Assembly (NCBI GenBank): GCA_907165065.1
Contig: OU015539.1
Location: 16,398,816-16,462,815 of the forward strand
DNA length: 64,000 nt
DNA from: Caprimulgus europaeus
Lineage: Eukaryota > Chordata > Aves > Caprimulgiformes > Caprimulgidae
Direction of reading: 5' to 3'
In this document: positions 47,593 to 60,300 of the stretch, one piece after another
How positions within the stretch are numbered: the stretch's first letter is position 1
Layout of the letters: the number at the start of each line of letters is the position of its first letter
The notes under the pieces: model-generated
Databases searched by the model: none
Told to the model about the DNA's origin: nothing
Seen by the model: the letters and a program-made list of their open reading frames with translations, nothing else
Position numbers and translations under genes: made by a program

Positions 47593-50500
47593 TAGAAAGA
47601 GGAAAGCAATGGTCTCTGAAGGTGGGAATCAGAAGTCTGTATTTGATATAGTCAGAAAGCAGAGTAATTGGAAGAATCAGAGACTGTGACATGATCAGAG
47701 TTACAAGCAAGGAAAAGTATTTTAGCACACATGGGCCAAAGTGGGGGTGACAGGGGTGTTTAGAGAGACCAGTGAGGAAAAGGTTTCTGTGATTAATAAG
47801 CAGTGGAGGGGACAGCAAACAGAGCTATGACTTTAACAGTGCAGGCAGATACTCGGAGTTAAGCCTGCAGCTGAAAGAAAGAAGCTATTCCTCAGAGTTC
47901 AGCTACCTGGATTTGCCTAATTATGTTCTCCAATGAGAAACACTGAGCATTTAAAAGAAGTTCCCTATGGCAGGATCTCCTCAGCACTGTCAGGAGCCTT
48001 GAGAAAGGCAAAAGTTTCAATCTACAATTGGTGGTAGGCAGATTACAAGAGCTAGTGGGGAGTTACCTGCTTTGGGGGCATTCTCTTTATGTACTTTCTT
48101 TGTTCAAAAATCTGAAAAACTCAATCAACAAACTCACATGTGAAGAACTGTTTCAAAAAACTGTAGATAAAGATTATATGAGAAACAAAATGCCTTTTAC
48201 TCAAGCCTGTGATGTTTCAACTACATTAAATGCTTTCTTGTTTTTAAATGATGGAATGTGAATAACAGCTAGAAGCATCAGCCAAACACTGGTTCCTCTC
48301 CCATAATATAACCTGCCAAGAAAACAGTCCCTTCAGTTCCCAAACCAGTAAGTGCACAGAAATCACAAGAACTGGAATATTGAATTTTATAAAAATAGGC
48401 AGGTGCCATGGACACCTGAGATAGACACAAGAAGGAAAAGTTACCTGCAATAATCTCTCAAGAGAAATTATTACAAGAGGGAGGCTAGTGAGCTCTGTTT
48501 CTCTCTGATTGCCTCTCCTGTTCTGATGGCACCTTTATTGCTTCTTCATTTCAGACCTATTTGCTGTACTATATACTATTTACTGTGGGTGCAGTAGAAC
48601 CTCAGTGTGTTAAACAACCTACAAGCCCTTATCAGATGCTGTAAAATTCCTGTGGAAAAACAATCCTATTTCAACAGGCGTAGAATAGCTATTTGAGACA
48701 TTGGCTATGCCCCCAAGAATAACTTCCCATTGCACTAAGGGTTCTGGAATGCAAACTGCAGCCTCACAACTTCTTAACTAACTCATCTGTTCACTTGGCT
48801 AAACTATTCTCACTTGGGAGAGGCTGTCAATCACTAAATTAAAACTGTTTTCAGCAGAAACACCACTCTTTCTCCCCCATCACCCCAACCCAAGAAAGCA
48901 AAGCAACAAAACACCCAGAAGGGTGAAAGAAATCTGAGAGGATGACCACTGTGAGTTTTGATCTTTTCTCTCTCTGAAGCACTGTGCTTGATGCATTCGA
49001 TGAAGTGAGGCAAACTTACCCTTAACAGCTCAGTGATTTTAAGTGTCTTGTGATTTTAAGTGTCTCATCTAGGTGTGAGTCTGGCACTGCTGGATAGCAT
49101 CTCTTATTTATTTGTTTTTTAAAACTCTCTTTTTCTTCTTTCTGAAACTCATCTCTGAATGTCATGCTCACAATCATCTATGTATCCAACCATGACCACG
49201 GATCTTCTGCATCGAGTGGTTGTTCAGCCTCCTTTAACACTGCTGATGGGATGGCATTTAAACAAAATACCAAAAAAATATCAGTGCACATGAGCAGAGA
49301 GAGTCTCCAACAGTGAAGCAGCCAGCTCACCCCCATGGCCTCAGGCAACGAGCCTGCAAACAGATTCCTCTTGCTTTTCTCCAGAAGGAAAGCAAATGCA
49401 GTCACCAGCCAACAATGATTCTAGCCCCATCACCAGAACTTTCCTCACCTAGAAATATGCAAACACATTCCCAGGAAAACAAAGCCTAAAATCTTTTTTA
49501 GAGTGAAGAAAATAAAAGACACACCATGCAATTCTCAGCCTCAGCCTGGAGAGCCACAACAGAAGGTTTGGCAGAGTCCAGAGTTTTAGGCAGTATGTGA
49601 TGGAGAACAGAAGTGAAGCTCCTTGTTCTGTGGGAAGCAGCAGTTCACTCAAAGCACGCTGGGCATGATGAGCAGCCTCAGATAGCCCAGTCCACGCAGC
49701 TATCAGATAGGAGAACACAACTACAGCAGAAAAGTTGTGCTCAGTGTGACTGCACTGCTCCCAACAGCTGAACTAGATCGATGAAATCCAGCTGGGTGAA
49801 GCCTGCCTGCACTACAGCCCTACTGCAGATTTCTGTATGTGCAAGGCTCACAGGCAGGAGGAGGCAATGTGAGAACTGAGGACCAGCAGAGCAGGAGAAC
49901 ACAAAAACCAGAGGAGCTGGAATCACAGTGCAGCTGCTTACAGCTTTAGGAGTAAAGGTGTGAAGTGTGGAACACATGTAGAAAGAGAAAGAATATTAGA
50001 GGTCTGTGGTTGATTTGGGTAAAATAAAGTCAGGGAGATGCATGAATAATTTAATTGATGCATTTTGGAAAGACTGGGCAGGGGGAGAAGGAAAGAGGCT
50101 AGAGGACAAGACTGAAGCAATCTGGTTATACACATCACAGTTCAACAGTGTCAGAATAGAATGGATAAGCTGTGGCAACATTGCAAAGAGCAAACCTGTC
50201 ACTGGAGACAGAGCATGGATCAGAACCACAGCTCCCTCCAGATAAAAGCAGGTCTCCTCCTCTCCACACAGGGCTGAGGTAGATGTACACTGCACTGCTC
50301 AAGCGCGTGAGCCTGAACCCACAGCCCCCACGATTCATGAGAGAGCACAACATTGGCCTTGATCTCCTCCCGGTGACTTGCACCCTCTATGTCCAGTCCA
50401 CGGAAGGACCCCAAAGCACAAGATGAAAACACTTTTCAGAAAGGGCTGCTAGAGCAGGGTGGTCCATCCCAAGTCCATCTAAATCTGTGGAATTAAGTAA

Positions 50501-50739
50501 TGAAATAAAATATCATATATTACTGTACCACTAAAAGGAAGAAGTGTCCCTCAGCTTCACAATACAAGCATACGAGCATCCAGGAGGACTTGACTGAATT
50601 ATTGGTCCCACTGTAGTGCCAACAGTGATCAGAATTTGTCCCTCCACCATATTAACCTTAACAAGAGCGGGTTCTGATGGCAATGCAGGCCATCATGGAA
50701 AGCCTGAACCTGACAGGAAGGCTTTTAAACCAGCACAGC
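47593..50739. other. Unique non-coding sequence
   Basis: No gene recognised. A 17-bp tandem duplication of 'tgattttaagtgtcttg' begins at 49034. The remaining open frames are short. Confidence 0.5.
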
Positions 50740-51082
50740 GTAAAGAAGTTCCTTCTCAAATTTAAGCAGAACCTCCTGTGTTCCAGCTCACACCCACTGC
50801 CCCTTGTCCTATCATTGGACACCACTGAGAAGAGCCTGGCCCCATCCTCCTGACACTCACCCTTCATGTATTGATAAACATTAATGAGGTCCCCCCTCAG
50901 CCTCCTCTTCTCCAAGCTAAAGAGCCCCAGCTCCCTCAGCCTTTCCTCATCAGGGAGATGCTCCACTCCCTTCATCACCTTGGTGGCTCTGTGCTGGACT
51001 CTCCCAAGCAGTTCCCTGTCCTTCTTGAACTGTGGGGCCCAGAACTGGACACAATACTCCAGATGTGGCCTAGCTGCCTCGA
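50740..51082 (-). mobile_element. CR1 LINE internal fragment, reverse, both ends missing
   Basis: Read on the minus strand it encodes the C-terminal part of the CR1 reverse transcriptase protein without interruption: '[13 protein letters not shown]', '[20 protein letters not shown]', '[14 protein letters not shown]', '[17 protein letters not shown]'. It stops after the codons for 'LRRNFFT', and the usual 3' tail is absent. CR1 copies normally keep the 3' end and lose the 5' end, so a later deletion or rearrangement probably removed the tail. The frame keeps the base lost by four other copies. It is a LINE remnant, not a host gene. Confidence 0.9.
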
Positions 51083-52538
51083 ATTGATGCCTGATTTGCA
51101 CTACAACTCCCCAGTTCAAGAAACCAAAAGCTATTTGTAGCAAGCGCAGCAGCGATGACATCTGAAGGGGTTGTTCAGTAGCTTCTTGCTACACACCAAA
51201 CTCCACACATAAACATTTTACTTCTTGTCTCGTGCCTATTGACAGCAAACCACAGGCCAGCGTGTCCCTGTGAGCACACTGATGTGCATCTGACTCAAAG
51301 CTGGGAGATGTTACACAAGAACCATCGATTTCAAAAGGGACAAGACCCAAGCCTGATGTTCTGACAAGAGAGTCAAAACCATCTCCCTGCTCCTGTCCCT
51401 CACGCACCCAAGAGTGACTCTGTTCTACTTGAAGTTCTCTGAAAAGCTCTTCCTTACCTTTGGTTTATACATGCCAGTGGTTTCACTTCAAGCAGAGACC
51501 TTCTAACTCTGAGTTTATTATAATTTCCTGGTGTTCTAAAGGTGTGTGAAATACAACCACCACTGAGATCTTGCCTGTATTTCAGATCATTAGAAGTACT
51601 GGCTACCAAAACTACGAGATACACCAGCTACAAACCCCACTCTGCCTCACTGCAGTACCTTTCTACATTTTTGGGACTCTCCATGGCTTCTTTACAGCCC
51701 TGACACAGGAGCAGGTTACAGGATCAGTGCTGGAGGCCACTTTGGAAGTAGTCCTTGAGAAGAACCAGAGGAGTTGGAGCTGACACCTGCTTGAACGCTG
51801 AAGTGAAAGGCTCTTCCGTGGTCTCAGTAATGGAAAAGGCTGGTAGGTGTCAGGAAACAACTGGAAAAATCATTCCTTTCTTAGAGGCTGCACGGATCTA
51901 CTGACATTCCTAATCGACAAAGCTCTTCTCACTAAAACAAAAAGCCACAGAAGATGGTTTCTGCCTTCTCCCAACACAAACCAGACCAGGAAAAAAATAG
52001 TTTAGAGGATTTTCACAGTTCTCCGAAGCGTTATTCCGAATCACATTCCGGCTCTGTTCACGCCTACTTCAAAACTCTTATTTATTTTTCTTCCATCTCC
52101 TACTTCCTTTTCCCAAAGCCCCTGGAAACATACAATTAAGTGTAATAAAATATCCACACCTATTAAACCAACCAAGAAAAAATAAATTCTTTTTGTCTGG
52201 GATTTGGATTTTGATGAACTGGGGCCTTCCAGGACCTTCACTTTGATGTTTTCAGAAACATCAAAAGATCAGGCTTGTTATCAACATCATTAGCGCAGCC
52301 TGAAGTTGTTTCCCACTTCAGCACACACAGCAAATGCAGCACAGAGTCCCCCAGTGGACTGTGCCTTGTTTTGATTCCTTCTTTTTTCATTTTGTTTTTA
52401 AATCTGCTTTGCATTTCTTCTTCTGAGCCACTTGCCTCTCTCTCACCCTGCCCCACCCTCGCATAAATTCACCAGAAGAGCTTTCCAGTGCTGACATATT
52501 CCCCTTCCCAAAGGGAATTTTATAAACTCCTTTCTCCC
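51083..52538. other. Unique non-coding sequence
   Basis: No gene recognised. A 60-codon open stretch after a fair splice acceptor ('ctgtatttcag' near 51586) runs to 51783 but lacks a convincing donor and has no recognisable domain. Confidence 0.45.
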
Positions 52539-53149
52539 TGTTGTGGTTTAACTTGGCTGACAGACAAACACCACACAGCCACTCGCTCACTCTCTCCCTG
52601 CCCTGAGGAACAGGGGAGAGAATTGGAGGGTAAAGGTAAGGAGACTCATAGGTTTGGATAAGAGTTGTTTAATCACTAAAATAAAATAAAAATTAAATAA
52701 TAATTGCAATAATAATGACAATAATAATAATAGAATATACAAATGAGTGATGGACAGTGCAATTGCTCACCACCCACTGACCAGCACTCAGCCCCTTCCC
52801 TGGGTAGTGATCCCAGAGGAGCTAAAATCCAAACCAGAATCCCAGAAGAGAGAGGGCATTCTGGCCAACCCTCATCTACGCAGCAAACATGACGTTATGT
52901 GACATGGAATATCCCACTGGCACATCCAAATGCCAGTTTGAATTCATCACCCTCCCCCCAGCTTCTTCTGTACCTGCAGACCAGCAAAACAGGGCAAGTT
53001 GGAAAGTCCTTGATTTCCCAGCAACAACCAAAAACATCAGTGTATTGTCAACTTTCTTCTCACACCAAATCCCAGAGTGAACCCCAAACCAGGGCTATCC
53101 TGGCTACTGAAGGGGGAAAATCAGCTCAATCCCAGCCACAACCAGAACA
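52539..53149 (+). mobile_element. Solo LTR of an endogenous retrovirus (ERVL-like fossil)
   Basis: A 611-bp element running from 'tgttgtggtttaacttggct' to 'agccacaaccagaaca', with TG...CA ends and a 5-bp direct repeat CTCCC on each side (52534-52538 and 53150-53154). It matches the songbird LTR type with 'cactcgctcactctctccct', 'acagtgcaattgctcaccac', an AATAAA/AATAAT-rich segment likely to hold the polyadenylation signal, and 'acatcagtgtattgtcaac' near the 3' end. A 5-bp duplication is typical of class III (ERVL) elements. No internal region is present, so the provirus was lost by recombination between its LTRs. Moderate divergence from the remembered consensus suggests it is not recent. Confidence 0.8.
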
Positions 53150-53154
53150 CTCCC

Positions 53155-54835
53155 CACCATGACACAACGCCCAGGAGCCCTCCTGCGAGTGCTCACTGAC
53201 ACACACAGAACACGTCTCATCTCTGCAGGTATTCTGCTGAAACGAGTCAGAAGGGGGTTAGGTTTTGGTTTGTTTCAAGTCTTTATTGTTCTTTTTTAAT
53301 AAGGGTATAATTTTCAGGAAAGATTTGAAGAGGAAATGAGGGAAAAAGTAGAACTTGAAATCCACCAGAGGAAGAAGCAGCAAACGTGTGGTGCTTCAGC
53401 TATTAATTTGGGGAAATCTGCTTCCAAACCACATTTTAATGACAACCATTAATTTAGAGCAAATAGGAAGTTAATACATGGACAGAACACACTGAGCTCA
53501 CTCCACATGTTTCTTTGATATGAAATGCACCACCCACAGATCAAGCCCTCAGCTGTTCAAACCAGACACACACTTACCAAGACTGTTGTTGTTACCAAAT
53601 CTAGGGAGTGCTCACGACACCTGACTCTGCATTTTTCCCAGGTTATTTTACCTTCCATGTACAACACCAGGGATTTTGAGCCTATAAACTTCCCTACAAG
53701 ACTCCACAGGACCAAACAGACACAGTGCACAAAAACCTTGCAGCCAGGTTCCTCTCCAGGTCACCACCAGCTATCTCTGCAGCCAGTACATGTCACGACA
53801 GAGACTGACATGTTCTTTCTAAGCAAAGCCTCTTGCTTTGGCTCTTCCAAGGCTCCATACTTCTCTCTGGGTAGACACCTGAGCACCAGCACCTAACTCA
53901 TTTCTTTTCCTGTGACTGCCACTGTTTGCTGAGCAGGCAGTATGTTCTGCACAAAAGCACGGAGAGAGGCCCAAACCCCAACTGAACTATCGATTTTAAT
54001 TTAAAACCTTGGCATCAGACTGAGCTTGTGCTCTGATGATCACTTACTTTTGTCCTTTCTGTCAGCTATAAGAATCAAACAATATTCTTTGAGGACTGCC
54101 CAGGCAGAGAGATTTATTCCAACACTATCAGGCTTCTTTTATTGCAAGCAACATCATTATAAAAATATCACTGCATGAAAAGATCTACCAGTGACAAAAG
54201 CTGTTCAGGCTAACTCTGCTCTGCTGTCCTTGATTAAACACTCTCACGTCATCTTCTGAAAGAACTAATGCCTTCTGTATTCCTTTGCCACCAACAAGGT
54301 ATTTCATCTGATTCTCTTCTATAAAGCTATCAACATCTATTTGGTTGCAACATGCACATTTGTACAAGGCTGTAACTGCTTAAAGGAGAAAACAGAACAG
54401 GTCATCACATACCGAGCTAGACTCCACAGAAGTACAGAAAAGGATTGATGATGAATAAGCAAATGGTTTCGAGCCCTAACTTACAGATTTTGTGGGCTAC
54501 AATATTTCACTGCACTGTCTAGAGCCAGTGTTGCTACATCTACACAAAATAATGCAAGTATCAGTGTAGCACAGTCTGCACAGCCACACGCTCACCACCC
54601 CACCTGCCCTAGCAGGTACGCTGAGGTTGGCACGGATGTGCTGGCACTGCAAACGTAGCATTCATCATCCACATCTGTACAACTCAGTGCCAAAAGCAGA
54701 ACCCCTGAAATATCTGAAAAATTAATGTTTTCTTTTCCATCTTTCGTTATAGAAACCTTGGATTCAAATTTGCCTCAGGCAACAATTCAAATATATCCTG
54801 AAGGCACTGACCTGCAGCCTGGGAGGTGTATAAGT
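53155..54835. other. Unique non-coding sequence
   Basis: No gene or repeat recognised. Open frame 53525-53896 is taken as chance. Confidence 0.5.
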
Positions 54836-54893
54836 ATCATAGAATGGTTTGGGTTGGAAGGGACCTTTAAAGGTCATCTAGTCCAACCCCCCT
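54836..54893 (-). mobile_element. Very short CR1 LINE 3' end, reverse
   Basis: Only the last about 58 bp of a CR1 tail: 'atcatagaatggtttgggtt', 'ggaagggacctttaaaggtc', 'atctagtccaacccccct'. An extreme 5' truncation. A short TATATCCATATATC run follows it. Confidence 0.92.
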
Positions 54894-57020
54894 CAAAGAT
54901 ACACAGATATATATATCCATATATCTTTCCCATAGAAGCATGATATACTTCAGTGTGAGCACTCATTACTGCTACAGGGCAGAAAGGCACAGACCAGGTA
55001 ACCAGGAGGGATTCTGCAGGTCCAGGGGCAGCACATATTTCACAGACCAGCATGCAGAGAAACTTGCACAGTAGTTGCTGCAGTACTACATGCCTGACCT
55101 TGCAAAGACCTACAGTAAATAATTTTCACTTGGAATTATCCCTCAGACAACAAAATTCAACCACAATGCTTTAAAAAGTACAAAAAGAAAGATGTATGAG
55201 ACAGAATTTTGATTAAGTGCTTTAGAGGAAATGATGAGTACAGAATCCACCTCTGTTGTCTGGTTTCAATAGGAGAGGAGCCAGGGCTGGCAGCTTCCAG
55301 AAGCACTGTATTGTTACAGGTGTGAATAAATAGATATATAATGTGCCTGCACTCTGCCCTTTAAGGGCTGTGCTCTTCCTACTCTTTGATGCACTCAGTT
55401 TAATAGCACACTGTCCAGAGCTGCTGAAGATCTGTCATTTCTCACACCATGCACAGGTACTGGTGGCTGACAGAGCAGTGCTGCTTTGCTACTCAGGATG
55501 GGCCAAACCAGAGCTTTTTTAGGCTGATGGACATGGTCTGTGGATCTCTGTGGAGTCGTGTGCCTGCATCCTGGAATCTTAGAGTACACAGCAGCTCCAA
55601 GAGCAATGCTGAGAGATACTTACCCATCCCAGTACCAAAGTGGATGTAACAGGAAGGGCTGAACAACTGCCTGAGCTGTTTGTGACATATTTATTTATGT
55701 CCAATAAATATCCAAGCTACAGTAAAACACACCTTATAACCTTCTGGCTTCACCTGCTCACCTTTAGCACAGCCATGGGGCACTGTCAGTAGGCACAGGG
55801 TGCTCAACTTGAGACCTAAGCTCTATTCATGCTGTGCCAGTGACCTGCTGCATCTTCTTTCTACTTCACTTCACTTCCCCTCCGTATTTCAGTTCCCCTG
55901 TCTGCAGAACAGAATTAACAGTATCTGCTTTCCATATGGAATGCTTTGAGAAGTACCTTTTACAGCTGCTACACAAAAAGCATTACTATTAAAGTCATTG
56001 TTCTGAGGGTATTTAGGAACTCTCTGCGTGAAGTGCTGAAGCACATTTCTAATGTCAGCAGGATATGAGAAGACCCCTTGTCTCACCAGAACAGCTTTAA
56101 TGAGCTACTGGAAGTAGCTCAGTACATGTTTCTACTTCCACAGTGCTGCATAACTTGTCCATACATCAAACAGCCTTGGAATATTTACCTTCTTTTCTCT
56201 GAACCCTCCTGGCTGCAAAGATCCAAAGGCTATCCACATGACTGGCAACGTGCCAGTCTGAAATCAGGGCAGCCTAACAACTTCCTAGAAGACGTGTGAA
56301 GATAAGGTGGCACAGAGACAACAGGAGGTAAATTAAATTCCCCAAACTCCATCTTTCTGGGAACTGGAAATTAAGGTTTTCTTGTGTGACCTCTTTCCAG
56401 ATCAAAGATTACATGGAAACACAGAGGGGACATGTCCCTATTTCATTCTTCATTACTGGTTGTCATAGCTTGATGAAAAGATTAAGCAGTAACAATAGCC
56501 AAGATTGTTACTGTAATACTCTGAAATTTGGATTATGCTAAAGCAATTATTTAAAATGGCAACAACCAGGCCTGGTACAAAAAGAGAACACTTCTGTGAC
56601 AATGCTGGATTTCCATTACAGAGAAAAAAAATGCTCTTTCCTGTTCCTGTGTTCATACAACCATTTGACACTGCAGGAATGTGCAGGGCAGAGTAGGCAC
56701 TGAGGGAATCTGTGAAAGGTTACAAGAAGTTCTCGGTCCGTTCTAAGAAATCCCAGATAAAAACAATCTAAGAGACTTCCTCCTGAGGTACCACATGCAA
56801 GGAACAAGGCTTCCACCTACAACCAGCCTCTGCAGTATTTTCATCCAAACACCTTACTGCCAGTGCCTTCGGATAGATTTCCAGCTCCTGATGTCTCCCA
56901 GAGTTTCTTTTTATACATCTCCACCAGCTAAGCACACAGGTGTAGGAATACACCCTCAAGCAACATGAACAGTGGGGTGCTGTGTCAACAGCACCAAGCC
57001 AGGAGGGAGAAACAGGTACC
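54894..57020. other. Unique non-coding sequence with one MIR remnant
   Basis: No gene recognised. A MIR-like piece lies at about 55830-55960. Confidence 0.5.
55830..55960 (+). repeat. MIR-like SINE remnant, forward
   Basis: 'gccagtgacctgctgcatct' then 'acttcacttcacttcccctc', 'tatttcagttcccctgtctg' and 'agaattaacagtatctgctt' follow the MIR order (tgtgaccttgggcaagtcacttaacctc, cagtttcctcatctgtaaaatgg, ataatagtacctac). Strongly diverged. Confidence 0.5.
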
Positions 57021-57396
57021 AAAGAGGAGAGGGGAAAGGGAAAGGGGAAAGGGGAAAGGGGAAAGGGGAAAGGGGAAAGGGGAAAGGGGAAAGGGGAAAG
57101 GGGAAAGGGGGGGAAAGGGGAAAGGGGGGGAAAGGGGAAAGGGGGGGAAAGGGGGGGAAAGGGGAAAGGGGGGGAAAGGGGGGGAAAGGGGAAAGGGGGG
57201 GAAAGGGGAGAAAAGGGAAAGGGAAAGGGAAAGGGAAAGGGAAAGGGAAAGGGAAAGGGAAAGGGAAAGGGAAAGGGAAAGGGAAAGGGAAAGGGAAAGG
57301 GAAAGGGAAAGGGAAAGGGAAAGGGAAAGGGAAAGGGAAAGGGAAAGGGAAAGGGAAAGGGAAAGGGAAAGGGAAAGGGGAAAGGGGAAAGGGAGA
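57021..57396 (+). repeat. G-rich purine array, (GGGAAA)n with G4/G7 spaced block
   Basis: 376 nt of uninterrupted purine on the plus strand in three blocks: (GGGGAAA)n at about 57037-57107; a block at about 57108-57205 in which A3 separates G runs of exactly 4 or 7; then about 27 copies of GGGAAA at about 57214-57376. The regular runs of three or more G meet the usual pattern for G-quadruplex formation. Open frames of 148-212 codons on both strands are repeat artefacts. Confidence 0.99.
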
Positions 57397-60300
57397 CAGG
57401 GGCACGTCTCCCCTGTGAGCTGGTTGCAGAGATGGATTCAAAGGCAGTGTGCCTACAGGTTCCCTCCTTCTAAAACAAACCTTGGGGGGATTCTTGAATC
57501 TAAACAAAATCCATCCTTCCAAGCTGTTCAAACAGCACCAGCAGAGAGGAAGCACAAAATTGGTGCCAAAATAAACAAACAAATGAAATGGAAATTACCT
57601 TGAGGAAAGTTAACTGAAAAACACAGGCAAAAGACAAGTGGTACAGGCAAAACCATCAACTTCAGAGAAATTACACCAGCTTAGACCAGCTGTGACACAG
57701 ACCTCAGTGTGGAGAGAATGCAGAGCTAGACTGGAGTCCACTAACAGCATGTTTTATGGGGTGGGGGAAAGCACCAAGTGATAGAAGGGAGTATTTTGTA
57801 TAATCCCTTTGCCTCCCAAGGGTTCTCTAGTTTAGTCACTCCTACCTCCAGGATTTAAACTTTCTGCTCTTCCATTTGTAATCTGGAGAATGTAATATCT
57901 TTATAAAACTCTTCAAAAACTACAGATAAAATGCTAATGTAAGTGTAAGGAATTTTTATTGTTGCTATTATTGAGGATGCTATAAGGTCCACCACTTACT
58001 TGCTAGCAAAACTGATCCTGTTCTTGACCCCCATTAAGACTTTGGGCTCTGGCTTTTGTCTCTAGCTATTTTTACAGAAAACATGATGCAACGCAGCATC
58101 TGCAGCCTAAGGAGAACCACATTCCCATTTCCTGGAAGGAAAAAATTATCCTTAACTAATCAGAGCAACTACTACTTGAAAATATGACAGAGTTCAATTC
58201 CAAGGTACAGCCTTGGGTCACCCACACAATCCTGTTACCCTGTGACAATGCATCACTGTCAAAATTAGTGGATCCACACAAGAATTAATAGGATTAACGC
58301 AGTGGTTTATCAGCCACCACGCACACAACTCCCTAGACAACATCCCTGGGATGAAGCACAGCAATTACTGAGGCGTGCCACAACACAACACAGTCATTTA
58401 AAACTGGGATCAAAGGTACTACAGGCAGGAAACTGTGAGGCAGGGAGCCTGAGCAGGCAGAACAGAGTCCCTTTGGCCACTGGAGTTAGGAGCTCCCCAG
58501 TAAGGATCACCACCCTTTGATGCCCATGAACAGAGAGTGCCTCAGCTCGACCTGGGGTTTGAAGTGCTGGGGCTCCTCTATCAGATTGTCATTCTGAACC
58601 TGTGTGAAAAGTGCTGCTGTCTGATTCAGTGACCTCACTCCCACAGCAGAGTTTTCTTTGATGATAGATATTCTTAAGCCACTGCTGACCTCAACCAACC
58701 TCACTTAATATACAAAATTTTAAAATCTGAAGCTTCCTGCTCTCTTAAGAAGAGCCATAAAATTTTAAACATTAGAATTCCACCAGAATCCAAAGCTATC
58801 CTGCCACAGATCTCATCCAAGGACCGCTGCCAACACAGGGAGGACTCCTATGCAGCTCAGAAGGATTCTGGTTAAGCTCCACACAAGCAAAGCATGGCTG
58901 AGAGCAAAAACAAGATCCCATTTCCTACATACAGTCTGTACTTCTGCGAGTCTGCTTGGTGCACAGGAGAGACTGCCTGCTTGATTTCACCTCACCTCTG
59001 TCCTAAACTCAGACCTTTCCAGCCCCTCCACACCAGGCAGAGAGCTCTCTTCCACTCCTATGTCCTTGCACGGAGTAGCTCTCTCCCTAAGCCAAGACAT
59101 TCCCTTCTTCAGGAGTTCAAATCGCTGCCAGCAGCAGAACCTGCTGGAAGAGCTCACAGAATCACTTCCTTCCTGCCTCCTGGCTCTTTGGAGGGGCAGG
59201 GGCGGAGTTGGTGGGGTGGGTTACGCAAGGAAAAGGTAAGAGCAGTCAAGCAAGGACACAAAGAAGTGTCAATTAGGGAGGGGGGAGAAAGAAATCCTGA
59301 GACAATGAGATATCAAAGAAAAAGGGAGAGAGAACATGCAAGAGCCCAGCTGGTAAGCAGAGGAAGAACGGAGCTAACGTTACTCCAGGCTTCTTCACAT
59401 TTAATCTCCAACTACTGGAAGGGAATCCAAGGCTGCTTCCCAGGGGTTCAATCCTACCCCTGCCTGTGTAAGCAAGATATATGCACTAATGAGGCTTTTA
59501 TGGTTTAAATTATTTCTTTTAGAGCAAAATCAAGAACAGTACTTACTGGGTTATAGTGAGCTCTGCTTACTGATCCAGTGACTTGCATAAATATTCTAAA
59601 AAAAAAAATTATTCAAAAACCCAAAGCAACTCAAAAAACTCACCCCCCACATCAGTCATTCACCTTCATATACACCAGAGCAAACTGCTTCCTAACCTGG
59701 AAAGCCATGGTACAAATCAATCACTTGTCAGCTGAAAACCCACAGAACTGCAAACTCTTGGTGCTGAGGATGGCAGGGACCACACCAGGATTCAACTGAC
59801 AGTGCTCCAGGGTGGTGACAGCAAACCAAGTACCAGCACAGCTTAACCCCCCCAGCTTCTGGGGGCTGGGACTGCAGGTCACAGCGGGGGCTCTCCTGGC
59901 ATCTCTGCCCGACTTCCCAAGGGGCAGCAGAGAGAAATTAAAAATGGGCATTTTGGCTCTGAGTGCCCTGTTAATAACTTTCAGGGAGCAACAACTACTG
60001 CTGTCCTACTACATCAGGGTTAGGACTGGGCTTTTGGAAAGTGAGAACCACAGAGCTGAAGTGATTCTTCCCTTTGCACAGTACAAAGTAGCGAGTGGGA
60101 ACCGACATCGGCAGATTGGAATAACGAGATTCACAAATTTATGTTCAAAAATGTACAATTAGGGTTTGAAACTGGGTACTGGAGTGTGAATTAGTACTAA
60201 GTTTTCCCAGGTTCTCAGAAAACACATGAGAAGATCAGAAGATTTTGTTTACTCCTGTCTATTAATTTTGGATAATCAAGCTGTTATCTAGCTTATACTC

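Noticed and set aside
51571-51783. 70-codon open frame after a fair splice acceptor
   Set aside because: No convincing donor and no known domain. The length is ordinary for chance.
56956-57603. Gly/Lys/Glu/Arg and Pro/Phe open frames up to 212 codons
   Set aside because: Produced by the purine array at 57021-57396. The same applies to the frames over 47118-47818.
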